Shown here: positions 37,487-49,500 of the stretch, one piece after another
How the letters are laid out: each line of letters opens with the position of its first letter
How positions within the stretch are numbered: position 1 is the first letter of the stretch
Assembly: GCA_030765055.1 (NCBI GenBank)
Contig: JAUKNK010000152.1
Span: 856,501 to 920,500 of the forward strand
Reading direction: 5' to 3'
From: Mantis religiosa
Taxonomy: Eukaryota; Arthropoda; Insecta; Mantodea; Mantidae
DNA length: 64,000 bases
Translations under genes and position numbers: made by a program
Notes under the pieces: model-generated
Told to the model about the DNA's origin: nothing
Database searches by the model: none
What the model saw: only the letters and a program-made list of their open reading frames with translations

Positions 37487-38866
37487 CTCCACAGACTTGT
37501 CTGTGAATGATCCCTCCTTGCGTTAAAGTACAAATAAAAGAGGAATATCCAGTACCCTCCACAGACTTGTCTGTGAATGATCCCCCCTTGCGTGAAGGTA
37601 CAAATAAAATGAGGAATATCCATTATCCCACACAGACTTGTCTGTGGATGATCGCCCCTTGCGTTAAAGTACAAATAAAAGAGGAATATGCAGTACCCTC
37701 CACAGACTTGTCTGTGAATGATCCCCCCTTGCGTTAAAGTACAAATAAAAGAGGAATATTCAGAACCCTCCACAGACTTGTCTGTGAATGATTCCCCCCT
37801 TGCGTTAAAGTACAAATAAAAGAGGAATATCCAGTACCCTCCACAGACTTGTCTGTGAGTAATCCCCCTTGCGCTAAAGTACAAATAAAAGAATAATATC
37901 CAGTACCCTCCACAGACTTGTCTGTGAATGATTCCCCCTTGCGTTAAAGTACAAATAAAAGAGGATTATCCAGTACACTCCACAGACTTGTCTGTGAATG
38001 ATCCCCCCTTACGTTATAGTACAAATATAAGAGGATTATCCAGTACCCTCCACAGACTAGTCAGTGAATGATCCCCCCTTGCGTAACAGTACAAATAAAA
38101 GAGGAATATCCAGTACCCTCCACAGACTTTTCTGTGAATGATCCCCCCTTGCGTTAAAGTACTAATAAAAGAGGAATATCCAGTACCCTCCACAGACTTG
38201 TCTGTGAATGATGCCTTCTTGCGTTAAAGTACAAAGAAAAGAGGAATATCTAGTACCCTCCACAGACTTGTCTGTGAATGATCCCCCTTGCGTTAAAGTA
38301 CAAATAAAAGAGGAATATCCAGTACCCCCCACAGATTTGTCTGTGAATGATACCCCTTGCGTTAAAGTACAAATAGAAGAATAATATCCAGTACCCTAAG
38401 CTGGCTTGTCTGTGAAAGATCCCCCCTTGTGTTAAGGTACAAATAAAAGAGGACATCCAGTACCCTCCAAAGACTTGACTGTGAATGTTCCCCCCTTGCG
38501 TTAAAGTACAAATAAAAAAGCAATATCCAGTACCCTACACAGACTTGTCTGTGAATGATCCCCCCTTGCGCTAAAGTGCAAATAAAAGTGGATTATCGAT
38601 TACCTTCCACAGACTTGTCTGTGAATGATTGCCCCTTTGCGTTAAAGTACAAATAAAAGAGGAATATCCAGTACACTCCACAGACTTGTCTGTGAATGAT
38701 CCCGCCTAGCGTTAAAGTACAAATAAAAGAGGATTATCCAGTACCCTCCACAGTTTTGTCTGTGAATTATTCCCCCCTGCGTTAAAGTGCAAATAAATGA
38801 GGAATATCTAGTACCCTCCACATACTTGTCTGTGAATGATTCACCCCTTGCGCTAAAGTACAAATA
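37487..38866. repeat. Copy of the 28.0-29.4 kb segment
   Basis: The order and variants match 28,021-29,400 at a constant offset of 9,466 bp, including GATGCCTTCTTGCG near 38,210, CCCTAAGCTGGCTTG near 38,394 and GATTGCCCCTTTGCG near 38,628. The match is to the first, not the second, 2.5-kb copy, because the three monomers missing from copy 2 near 31,803 are present here. Confidence 0.86.
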
Positions 38867-41185
38867 AAAGAGGTTTATCCATTACCCTCCACAGACTTGT
38901 CTGTGAATGTTACCCCCTTGCGTTAAAGTACAAATAAAAGAAGATTATCCAGTACCCTCCTCAGACTTGTCTGTGAATGATTCCCCCCTTGCGTTCAAGT
39001 ACAAATAAAATAGGATTATCCAGTACCCTCCACAGACTTGTCTGTGAATTATTCCCCCTTTGCGTTAAAGTACAAATAAAAGAGGAATATCCAGTGCCCT
39101 GCACAGACTTGTCTGTGAATGATCCCCCCTTGCGTTAAGGTAAAATAAAAGAGGAATATCCAGTACCCTTCACAGACTTTTCTGTGAATAATCCCCCCTC
39201 TCGTTAAAGTACAAATAATAGAGGAATATCCAGTACCCTCCACAGACTGGTCTGTGAATGATTCCCCCCTTGCGTTAAAGTACAAATAAAAGAAGAATAT
39301 CCAGTACCCTCCATAGACTTGTCTGTGAATGATTCCCCCCTTGCGTTAAAGTACAAATGAAGGAATAATATCCAGAACCCTCCACAGACTTGTCTGTGAA
39401 TGATCCCCCCTTGCGTTAAAGTACAAATAAAAGAATAATATCCATTACCCTCCACAGTCTTGACTGTGAATGATTCCCCCCTTGCGTTGAAGTACAAATA
39501 AAAGAGGAATATCCAGTACCCTCCACATACTTGTCTGTGAATTATTCCCCCCTTGCGTTAAAGTACAAATAAAAGAGGATTATCCAGTAACCTCCACAGA
39601 CTTGTGTGTGAATGATCCCCCCTTGCGTTAAAGTTCAACTAAAAGAATAAAATCCAGTACCCTCCACAGAGTTGTCTGTGAATGATTCCCCCCGTGCGTT
39701 AAAGTACAAAAAAGAGGATTATCCAGTACCCTCCACAGACTTGTCTGTGAATGATTCCCCCCTTGCGTTAAAGTACAAATAAAAGAGGAATATCCAGTCC
39801 CCTCCACAGACTTTTCTGTGAATGATTCCCTCTTTCGTTAAAGTACAAATAAAAGAGGATTATCCAGTACCCTACACGGACTTGTCTGTGAATGAGCCCC
39901 CCTTGCGTTAGAGTACAAATAAAGGAGGAATATCCAGTACCCTCCACAGACTTGTGTGTGAATGATCCCCGCTTGCATTAAAGTACAAATAAAAGAGGAA
40001 TATCCAGTACCCTCCACAGACTAGTTTGTGAATGATACCCCCTTGCGTTAGAGTACAAATGAAAGAGGAATATCCAGTACCCTCCACAGACTTGTCTGTG
40101 AGGGATACCCCCTTGCGTTAAAGTACAATTAAAAGAGGAATATCCAGTACCCTCCACATACTTGTGTGTGAAAGATCCCCCCTTGCGTTAAAGTACAAAT
40201 AAAAGAGGATTATCCAGTACCTTCCACGGACTTGTCTGTGAATGATCCCCCCTGGGTGAAAGTACAAACACATGAGGAATATCCAGTACCCTCCACAGAC
40301 TTGTCTGTGAATGATCCCTCTTTGCGTTATAGTACAAATAATAGAGGAATTTCCAGTACCCTCCACAGACTTGTCTGTGAATAATCCCCCCTTGCGTGAA
40401 GGTACAAATAAAATGAGGAATATCCATTATCCCCCACAGACTTGTCTGTGGATGATCGCCCCTTGCGTTAAAGTACAAATAAAATAGGAATATGCAGTAC
40501 CCTCCACAGACTTGTCTGTGAATGATCCCCCCTTGCGTTAAAGTACAAATAAAAGAGGAATATTCAGAACCCTCCACAGACTTGTCTGTGAACGATCCCC
40601 CCTGCGTTAAAGTACAAATGAAAGAGGATTATCCAGTTCCCTCCACAGACTTGTCTGTGAATGATCCACCCTTGCATTAAGGTACAAAAAAAAGGAATAT
40701 TCAGTACCCTCCACAGACTTGTCTGTGAACGATCCCCCCTTGCGCTAAAGTACAAATAAAAGAGGAATATCCGGTACTCTCCACAGATTTGTCTGTGAAT
40801 GATTCCCCCCTTGCGTTAAAGTACAAATAAAAGAGGAATATCTAGTAAGCTCCACAGGCTTGTCTGTGAATGATTCCCCCCTTGCGTTAAAGTACAAATA
40901 AAAGAATAATATCCATTAACCTCCACAGACTTGTCTGTGAATGATCCCCCCTTGCGTTAAAGTACAACTAAAAGAATAATATCCAGTACCCTCCACAGAC
41001 TTGTCTGTGAATGATTCCCCCCTTTGCGTTAAAGTACTAAAAAAGAGGATTATCCAGTACCCTCCACAGACTTGTCTGCGAATGATCCCCCCTTGCGTTA
41101 AAGTACAAATATAAGAGGATTATCCAGTACCCTCCACAGACTTTTCTGTGAATGATCCCCCCTTGCGTTAAAGTACAAATAAAAG
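38867..41185. repeat. Copy of the 31.9-34.1 kb segment, end of left domain
   Basis: This matches 31,853-34,120 at an offset of 7,014. At 41,136 the copy skips one monomer, passing from CACAGACT of one dyad to TTTCTGTG of the next, so the deletion junction lies inside the dyad. It then runs to AAATAAAAG at 41,185, where left-domain sequence stops. Confidence 0.85.
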
Positions 41186-41200
41186 CCCTCCACAGACTTG
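41171..41200. repeat. Truncated monomer at the boundary between two satellite domains
   Basis: After AAAGTACAAATAAAAG the next bases are CCCTCCACAGACTTGACTG. The 14 bases that normally lie between (AGGAATATCCAGTA in the common type) are absent. Upstream sequence belongs to the left-domain family. Downstream sequence matches right-domain monomers at 58,376 onward (offset 17,190). It marks an illegitimate join, not an exchange in register. Confidence 0.88.
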
Positions 41201-44200
41201 ACTGTGAATGATTCCCACCTTGCGTTAAAGTACAAATAAAAGAGGAATATCCAGTACACCCCACATACTTGTCTGTGAATGATTCCCCCCTTGCGTTAAA
41301 GTACAAATAAAAGAGTATTATCCAGTACCCTCCACAGACTTGTCTGTGAAAGATCCCCCCTTGCGTTAAAGTACAACTACAAGAATAATATCGAGTACCC
41401 TCCACAGCGTTGTCTGTGAATGATTCCCCCAGTGCGTTATAGTACAAAAAGGAGGATTATCCGGTACCCTCCACAGACTTGTCTGTGAATGATTCCCCCC
41501 TTGCGTTAAAGTAAAAAAAAGAGGAATATCCAGTATTTCCACAGACATGTCTGTGAATAATTCCCTCCTTGCGTTAAAGTACAAATAAAAGAGGAATATC
41601 CAGTAACCTCCAGAGACTTGTCTGTGAATGATCCCCCCTTGCGTTAAAGTACAAATAAAAGAGGATTATTCGGTACCCTCCACAGACTTGTCTGTGAATG
41701 ATTCCCTCTTGCGTTAAAGTACAAAAAAGAGGAATATCCAGTACCCTCCACAGACATGTCTGTGAATGATTCCCTCCTTGCGTTAAAGTACAAATAAAAG
41801 AGGAATATCCAGTACCCTCCACAGACTTGTCTGTGAATGATCCCCCCTTGCGTTAAAGTACAAATAAAAGAGGATTATCCAGTACCCTCCACAGACTTGT
41901 CTGTGAATGATCCCCCCCTTCGTTAAAGTAAAAATAAAAGAGGATTATCCAGTTCCCTCCTCAGACTTGTCTGTGAATAATCCCCTTGCGTTAAAGTACA
42001 AATAAAAGAGGAACATCCAGTACCCTCAACAGACTTGTCTTGGAATGATACCCCTTGCGTTAAAGTAGAAATAAAAGAATAATATCCAGTACGCTACGCT
42101 GGCTTGTCTGTGAATGATCCCCCCTTGCGTTAAGGTACAAATAAAAGAGGAATATCCAGTACCCTCCACAGACTTGACTGTGAATAATCCCCCCTTACCT
42201 TAAAGTACAAATAAGAGAATAATAACCAGTACCCTCCACAGACTTGTCTGTGAATGATCCATCCTTGCGTTAAAGTACAAATAAAAGAGGATTATTCATT
42301 ACCCTCCACAGACTTGTCTGTGAATGATCCCCCCTTGCGTTAAAGTACAAATAAATGGAGATTATCCAGTATCCTCCACAGACTTGTCTGTGAATGATCC
42401 CCCCTTGCGTTAAAGTACAAATAAAAGAGGAATATCCAGTACCCTCCACAGACTTGTCTGTGAATGATCCCCCCTTGCGTTAAAGTACAAATAAACGAGG
42501 AATATACAGTACTCTCCACGGACTTGTCTGTGAATAATTCCCCCCTAGCGTTAAAGTACAAATAAAAGAGGAATATCCAGTACCCTCCACAGACTTGTCT
42601 GTGAATGATTCCCCCCTTGCGTTAAAGTACAAAAAAGAGTAATATCCAGTATCCTCCACAGACATATCTGTGAATGATTCCCTCCTTGCGTTAAAGTACA
42701 AATAAAAGAGGAATATCCAGTACCCTCCAGAGACTTGTCTGTGAATAATCCCCCCTTGCGTTAAAGTACAAATAAAAGAGGATTATCCAGGACACTCCAC
42801 AGACTTGTCTGTGAATGATCGCCCCTTGCGTTAGAGTACAAATAAAAGAGGAATATCCAGTACCCTACACAGACTAGTCTGTGAATGATACCCCTTTGCC
42901 TTAAAGTACAAATAAAGGAGGAATATCCAGTACCCTCCACAGACTTGTCTGTGAATGATCCCCACTTGCATTAAAGTAAAAATAAAAGAGGAATATCCAG
43001 TACCCTCCACAGACTTGTCTGTGAATGATATCCCCTTTCGTTAAAGTACAAATAAAAGAGGAATATTCAGTACCCTTCACAGACTTGTCTGTGAAGGATA
43101 GCCCCTTGCGTTAAAGTACAAATAAAAGAGGAATATCCAGTACCCTTAACAGACATGTCTGTGAATGATCCCCCCTTGCGTCAAAGTACAAATAAAAGAG
43201 GATTATCCGGTACCCTCTACAGACTTGTCTGTGAATGATCCCCCCCTTGCATCGCCTGCGGTGCCGTATGTAGTAAAAGCGGGCGTTAAACACTACACAT
43301 TTTCCCCCCTTGCGTGAAAGTACAAACACAAGAGGAATATCCAGTACCCTCCACAGACTTGTCTGTGAATGATCCCCCCTTGCGTTAAAGTACAAATAAA
43401 AGAGGAATATCCAGTACCCTCCACAGACCTTCTGTGAATGATCCCCCCTTGCGTGAAGGTACAAATAAAATGAGGAATATTCTTTACCCTCCACAGACTT
43501 GTCTGTGAATGATCCCCGCCTGCGTTAAAGTACACATAAAAGAGGAATATCCAGTACCTTCCGCAGACTTGTCTGTGAATGATCCCCCCTTGCGTTACAG
43601 TACAAATAAAAGGGGAATATCCAGTACCCTCCACAGACTTGTCTGTGAATGATTCCCCCTTGCGTTAAAGTACAACTAAAAGAATAATATCGAGTACCCT
43701 CCACAGCGTTGTCTGTGAATGATTCCCCCAGTGCGTTATAGTACAAAAAAGAGGATTATCCGGTGCCCTCCACAGACTTGTCTGTGAATGATTCCCCCCT
43801 TGCGTTAAAGTACAAAAAAGAGGAATATCTAGTACCCTCCACAGACATGTCTGTGAATGATTCCCTCCTTGCGTTAAAGTACAAATGAAAGAATAATATC
43901 CAGTACCCTCCACTGACTTGTCTTTGAATAATCCCCTTGCGTTAAAGTACAAATAAAAGAGGAACATCCCGTACCCTCAACAGACTTGTCTGGGAATGAT
44001 ACCCCTTGCGTTAAAGTACAAATAAAAGAATAATATCAAGTACCCTACGCTGGCTTGTCTGTGAATGATCCCCCCTTGCGTTAAGGTACAAATAAAAGAG
44101 GAATATCCAGTACCCTCCACAGACTTGACTGTGAAAAGCCCCCCTTGCCTTAAAGTACAAATAAGAGAATAATAACCAGTACCCTCCACAGACTTGTCTG

Positions 44201-46356
44201 TGAATGATCCATCCTTGCGTTAAAGTACAAATAAAAGAGGATTATCCATTACCCTCCACAGACTTGTCTGTGAATGATCCCCCCTCGCGTTAAAGTACAA
44301 AAAAAGAGGAATATCCAGTATCCTCCACAGACTTGTCTGTGAATGATCCCCTCTGGCGTTAAAGTGCAAATAAAAGAGGAATATCCAGTACCCTCCACAG
44401 ACTTGTCTGTGAATGTTCCCCCTTGCGTTAAAGTACAAATAAAAGAGGAATATCCAATACCCTCCACAGTCTTGTCTGTGAATGATCCCCCCTTGCGTTA
44501 AGTTACAAATAAAAGAGGAATATCCAGTACCCTCCGCAGACTTGTACGTGAATGATCCCCCCTTGCGTTAAAGTACAAACAAAAGAGGAATATACAGTAC
44601 TCTCCACTGACCTGTCTGTGAGTTATTCCCCCCTTCCGTTAAAGTACAAATAAAAGAATAATATCCAGTACCCTCCACAGACTTGTCTGTGAATGATTCC
44701 CCCTTGCTTTAAAGTACAAATAAAAGAACAATATCCAGTACCCTCCACAGACTTGTCTGTGAATGATTCCCCCCTTGCGTTAAAGTACAAATAAAAGAGG
44801 AATATCCAGTACCCTCCACATGCTTGTCTGTGAATGAATCCCCCCTTGCGTTAAAGGACAAAAAGGGGATTATCCAGTACCCTCCACAGACTTGTCTGTG
44901 AATTATTCCCCCGTTGCGCTAAAGTACAAATGAAAGAATAATATCCAGTACCCTCCACAGACTTGTCTGTGAATGATCCCCCCTTGCGTTAAAGTACAAC
45001 TAAAAGAATAATATCCAGTACCCTCCACAGCGTTTTCTGTGAATAATTCCCCCCGTGCGTTATTGTACAAAAAAGAGGATTATCCAGTACCCTCCACAGA
45101 CTTGTCTGTGAATGATTCCCCCCTTGCGTTAAAGTACAAAAAAGAAGAATATCCAGTACCCTCCACAGACATATCTGTGAATGATTCCCTCCTTGCGTTA
45201 AAGTACAAATAAAAGAGGAATATCCAGTACCCTCCACAGACTTGTCTGTGAATGATCGCCCCTTGCGTTAAAGTACAAATAAAAGAGGATTATCCAGTAC
45301 CCTCCACAGACTTGTCTGTGAATGATCGCCCCTTGCGTTAGAGTACAAATTAAAGAGGAATATCTAGTACCCTACACAGACCTTTCTGTGAATGATACCC
45401 CTTTGCCTTAAAGTACAAATAAAAGAGGAATATCCGATACCCTCCACGGACTTGTCTGTGAAGGATAGCCCCTTGCGTTAAAGTACAAATAAAAGAGGAA
45501 TATCCTGTACCCTCCACAGACTTGTCTGTGAATGATCCCCCCTTGCGTTAAAGTACAAATAAAAGAGGATTATCCAGTACCCTCCACAGACTTGTCTGTG
45601 AGTGATCCCCCCTTGCGTGGAAGTACAAACACAAGAGGAATATCCAGTACCCTCCACAGACTTGTCTGTGAATTATACCCCCTTGCGTGGAAGTACAAAC
45701 ACAAGAGGAATATCCAGTACCCTCCACAGACCTTCCGTGAATGATCCCCCCTTCGTGAAGGTACAAATAAAATGAGGAATATCCATTACCCTCCACAGAC
45801 TTGTCTGTGAATGATCCCCGCTTGCGTTAAAGTACACATAAAAAGGAATATCCAGTACCCTCCACAGACTTGTCTGTGAATGATCCCCCCCTGCGTTAAA
45901 GTAAAAATAAAAGAGGATTATCCAGTTCTCTCCACAGACTTGTCTGTGAATAATCCCCTTGCGTTAAAGTACAAATAAAAGAGGAACATCCAGTACCCTC
46001 AACAGACTTGTCTGGGAATGTTACCCCTTGCGTTAAAGTACAAATAAAAGAGGAATATCCAGTACCCTCCCCAGACTTGACTGTGAATGATCCCCCCTTG
46101 CCTTAAAGTACAAATAAGAGAATAATAACCAGTACCCTCCACAGACTTGTCTGTGAATGATCCATCCTTGCGTTAAAGTACAAATAAAAGAGGATTATTC
46201 ATTACCCTCCACAGACTTGTCTGTGAATTATCCCCCCTTGCGTTAAAGTACAAATAAAAGGGGATTATCCAGTATCCTCCACAGACTTGTCTGTGAATGA
46301 TCCCCCCTTGCGTTAAAGTACAAATAAAAGAGGAATATCCAGTACCCTCCACAGAC
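41186..46356. repeat. Right-domain proximal satellite block
   Basis: This stretch is built from right-domain variants: CACAGCGTTGTCTGTG, CCCCCAGTGCGTTATAG, CAGTATTTCCACAG, GTACAAAAAAGAGG, CACAGACATGTCTGTG. The part at 41,186-42,170 follows 58,376-59,280 (offset 17,190, then 17,119 after one extra monomer near 41,250). The part at 42,290-43,080 follows 59,470-60,080. The part at about 42,450-43,900 follows 46,350-47,740, and 43,980-46,000 resembles 48,960-51,450. One foreign insert lies at 43,251-43,303; otherwise only monomers are present. Confidence 0.82.
43251..43303. other. 53-bp non-satellite insert with 10-bp flanking direct repeats
   Basis: Between two copies of CCCCCCTTGC (43,241-43,250 and 43,304-43,313) lies a 53-bp sequence found nowhere else in the window. 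The equivalent sites near 47,147 and 53,301 read straight through GATCCCCCCTTGCGTGAAAG without it, so it was gained here. The net size difference is 64 bp: 53 of insert, 10 of repeat and one extra C. Inside it TGTAGT (43,269-43,274) and ACTACA (43,292-43,297) could pair around a 17-base loop, and the second half reads GGGCGTTAAACACTACA. The flanking repeat looks like a target-site duplication, so a very short mobile-element fragment or a templated repair insertion are both possible. The element family is not identified. Confidence 0.85.
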
Positions 46357-46392
46357 TTGTCTGTGAATGATCCCCCCTTGCGTTAAAGTACA
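46323..46392 (+). repeat. Exact consensus monomer (reference unit)
   Basis: This 70-bp unit matches the majority base at every position I compared and can serve as the reference monomer. In it, AATAAA is at unit positions 1-6, GAATATCC at 11-18, GTAC at 20-23, the dyad at 28-43, six C at 50-55, the only CpG at 59-60 and a second GTAC at 66-69. The strand is strongly asymmetric: 18 C against 12 G, and 23 A against 17 T. The choice of strand and of position 1 is arbitrary. Confidence 0.95.
46350..46365. repeat. Consensus dyad CACAGACTTGTCTGTG
   Basis: Seven-base arms CACAGAC and GTCTGTG are perfect reverse complements separated by TT. The motif sits at unit positions 28-43 and is present, intact or nearly so, in most of the roughly 910 monomers. 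Such a short-spaced dyad could be a site for a dimeric DNA-binding protein, or could extrude as a hairpin in single-stranded DNA or RNA. The sequence does not choose between these. It does not resemble the 17-bp CENP-B box. Confidence 0.9.
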
Positions 46393-46559
46393 AATAAAAG
46401 AGGAATATACAGTACTCTGCACAGACTTGTCTGTGAATGATTCCCCCCTTGCGTTAAAGTACAAATAAAAGAGGAATATCCAGTACCCTCCACAGACTTG
46501 TCTGTGAATGATTCCCCCCTTGCGTTAAAGTACAAAAAAGAGGAATATCCAGTACCCTC

Positions 46560-46575
46560 CACAGACATGTCTGTG
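46560..46575. repeat. Fully palindromic dyad CACAGACATGTCTGTG (right-domain type)
   Basis: The central TT is AT, so all 16 bases form a perfect palindrome. The type recurs in the right domain in monomers followed by GATTCCCTCC, for example near 41,753, 43,841, 52,715, 58,667, 58,872 and 59,847. A relative with CATATC at the centre occurs near 42,660 and 45,169. Confidence 0.9.
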
Positions 46576-49500
46576 AATGATTCCCTCCTTGCGTTAAAGT
46601 ACAAATAAAAGAGGAATATCCAGTACCCTCCAGAGACTTGTCTGTGAATGATCCCCCCTTGCGTTAAAGTACAAATTAAAGAGGATTATCCAGTACCCTC
46701 CACAGACTTGTCTGTGAATGATCGCCCCTTGCGTTAGAGTACAAATAAAAGAGGAATATCCAGTACCCTACACAGACTTGTCTGTGAATGATACCCCTTT
46801 GCCTTAAAGTACAAATAAAGGAGGAATATCCAGTACCCTCCACAGACTTGTCTGTGAATGATCCCCCCTTGCATTAAAGTAAAAATAAAAGAGGAATATC
46901 CAGTACCCTCCACAGACCTGTCTGTGAATGATGTCCCCTTTCGCTAAAGTACAAATAAAAGAGGAATATTCAGTACCCTTCACAGACTTGTCTGTGAAGG
47001 ATAGCCCCTTGCGTTAAAGTACAAATAAAAGAGGAATATATAGTACCCTTAACAGACATGTCTGTGAATGATCCCCCCTTGCGTCAAAGTACAAATAAAA
47101 GAGGATTATCCAGTACCCTCCACAGACTTGTCTGTGAATGATCCCCCCTTGCGTGAAAGTACAAACACAAGAGGAATATCCAGTACCCTCCACAGACTTG
47201 TCTGTGAATGATCCCCCCTTGCGTTAAAGTACAAATAAAAGAGGAATATCCAGTACCCTCCACAGACCTTCTGTGAATGATCCCCCCTTGCGTGAAGGTA
47301 CAAATAAAATGAGGAATATCCTTTACCCTCCACAGACTTGTCTGTGAATCATCCCCGCCTGCGTTAAAGTACACATAAAAGAGGAATATCCAGTACCTTC
47401 CACAGACTTGTCTGTGAATGATCCCCCCTTGCGTTACAGTACAAATAAAAGGGGAATATCCAGTACCCTCCACAGACTTGTCTGTGAATGATCCCCCCTT
47501 GCGTTAAAGTACAACTAAAAGAATAATATCGAGTACCCTCCACAGCGTTGTCTGTGAATGATTCCCCCAGTGCGTTATAGTACAAAAAAGAGGATTATCC
47601 GGTACCATCCACAGACTTGTCTGTGAACGATTCCCTCCTTGCGTTAAAGTACAAATGAAAGAACAATATCCAGTACCCTCCACAGACTTGTCTGTGAATA
47701 ATCCCTTTGCGTTAAAGTACAAATAAAAGAGGAACATCCAGTACCCTCAACAGACTTGTCTGGGAATGATATCCCTTGCGATAAAGTACAAATAAAAGAA
47801 TAATATCCAGTACCCTACGCTGGCTTGTCTGTGAATGATCCCTCCTTGCGTTAAGGTATAAATAAAAGAGGAATATCCAGTACCCTCCACAGACTTGTCT
47901 GTGAATGATTCCCCCCTAGCGTTAAAGTACAAATAAAAGAGGAATATCCAGTACCAACCACAGACTTGTCTGTGAATGATCCCCCCTTGCATTAAGTTAC
48001 AAATAAATGAGGAATATCCAGTACCCTCCGCAGACTTGTCTGTGAATGATCCCCCCTTGCGTTAAAGTACAAGTAAAAGAGGAATATACAGTACTCTCCA
48101 CAGACTTGTCTGTGAATAATTCCCCCCTTGCGTTAAAGTACAATTAAAAGAGGAATATCCAGTACCCTCCGCAGACTTGTCCGTGAATGATTCCCTCCTT
48201 GCGTTAAAGTACAAATAAAAGAATAATATCCAGTACCCTCCACAGAGTTGTCTGTGAATGATTCCCCCCTTGCGGTAAAGTACAAATAAAAGAATAATAT
48301 CAATTACCCTCCACGGACTTGACTGCGAATGATTCCCACCTTGCGTTAAAGTACAAATAAAAGAGGAATATCCAGTACACTCAACATACTTGTCAGTGAA
48401 TGATTCCCCCCTTGCGTTAAAGTACAAATAAAAGAGGATTATCCAGTACCCTCCACAGACTTGTCTGTGAAAGATCCCCCCTTGCGTTAAAGTACAACTA
48501 AAGGAATAATATCGAGTACCCTCCACAGCGTTGCCTGTGAATGATTCCCCCAGTGCGTTATAGTACAAAAAGGAGGATTATCCGGTACCCTCCACAGACT
48601 TGTCTGTGAATGATTCCCCCCTTCCGTTAAAGTACAAAAAAGAGGAATATCCAGTATTTCCACAGACCTGTCTGTGAATGATCCCCCCTTTCGTTAAAGT
48701 ACAACTAAAAGAATAATATCCAGTACCCCCCACAGCGTTTTCTGTGAATGATTCCCCCAGTGCGTTATAGTACAAAAAAGAGGATTATCCAGTACCCTCC
48801 ACAGACTTGTCTGTGAATGATTCCCCCCTTGCGTTAAAGTACAAAAAAGAGGAATATACAGTACCCTCCACAGACATGTCTGTGACTGATTCCCTCCTTG
48901 CGTTAAAGTACAAATAAAAGAGGATTATCCAGTTCCCTCCTCAGACTTGTCTGTGAATAATCCCCTTGCGTTAAAGTACAAATAAAAGAGGAACATCCAG
49001 TACCCTCAACAGACTTGTCTTGGAATGATACCCCTTGCGTTAAAGTACAAATAAAAGAATAATATCCAGTACCCTACGCTGGCTTGTCTGTGAATGATCC
49101 CCCCTTGCGTTAAGGTACAAATAAAAGAGGAATATCCAGTACCCTCCACAGACTTGACTGTGAATGATCCCCCCTTGCCTTAAAGTACAAATAAGAGAAT
49201 AATAACCAGTACCCTCCACAGACTTGTCTGTGAATGATCCATCCTTGCGTTAAAGTAAAAATAAAAGAGGATTATCCATTACCCTCCACAGACTTGTCTG
49301 TGAATGATCCCCCCTCGCGTTAAAGTACAAATAAAAGAGGATTATCCAGTATCCTCCACAGACTTGTCTGTGAATGATCCCCCCTGGCGTTAAAGTACAA
49401 ATAAAAGAGGAATATCCAGTACCCTCCACAGACTTGTCTGTGAATGATCCCCCCTTGCGTTAAAGTACAAATAAAAGAGGAATATCCAATACCCTCCACA

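Noticed and set aside
46350..46365. SMAD-type element (CAGAC/GTCTG) as a functional regulatory site
   Set aside because: The dyad does contain two inverted CAGAC motifs, but five-base motifs are too common to call, and no promoter or gene is nearby.
46323..46392. CENP-B box, hammerhead ribozyme core or Pol III A/B boxes within the monomer
   Set aside because: I looked for the CENP-B box pattern (TTCG...CGGGA), for CTGATGA plus GAAA on either strand, and for GGTTCGA-type B boxes. None is present in the consensus.
46323..46392. The monomer as a fused pair of ~33-bp half repeats (GAATATCC and GAATGATCC about 32 bp apart)
   Set aside because: Only this short motif aligns. The two GTAC sites are 46/24 bp apart, which does not fit a 33-bp period, and the rest of the halves do not match.
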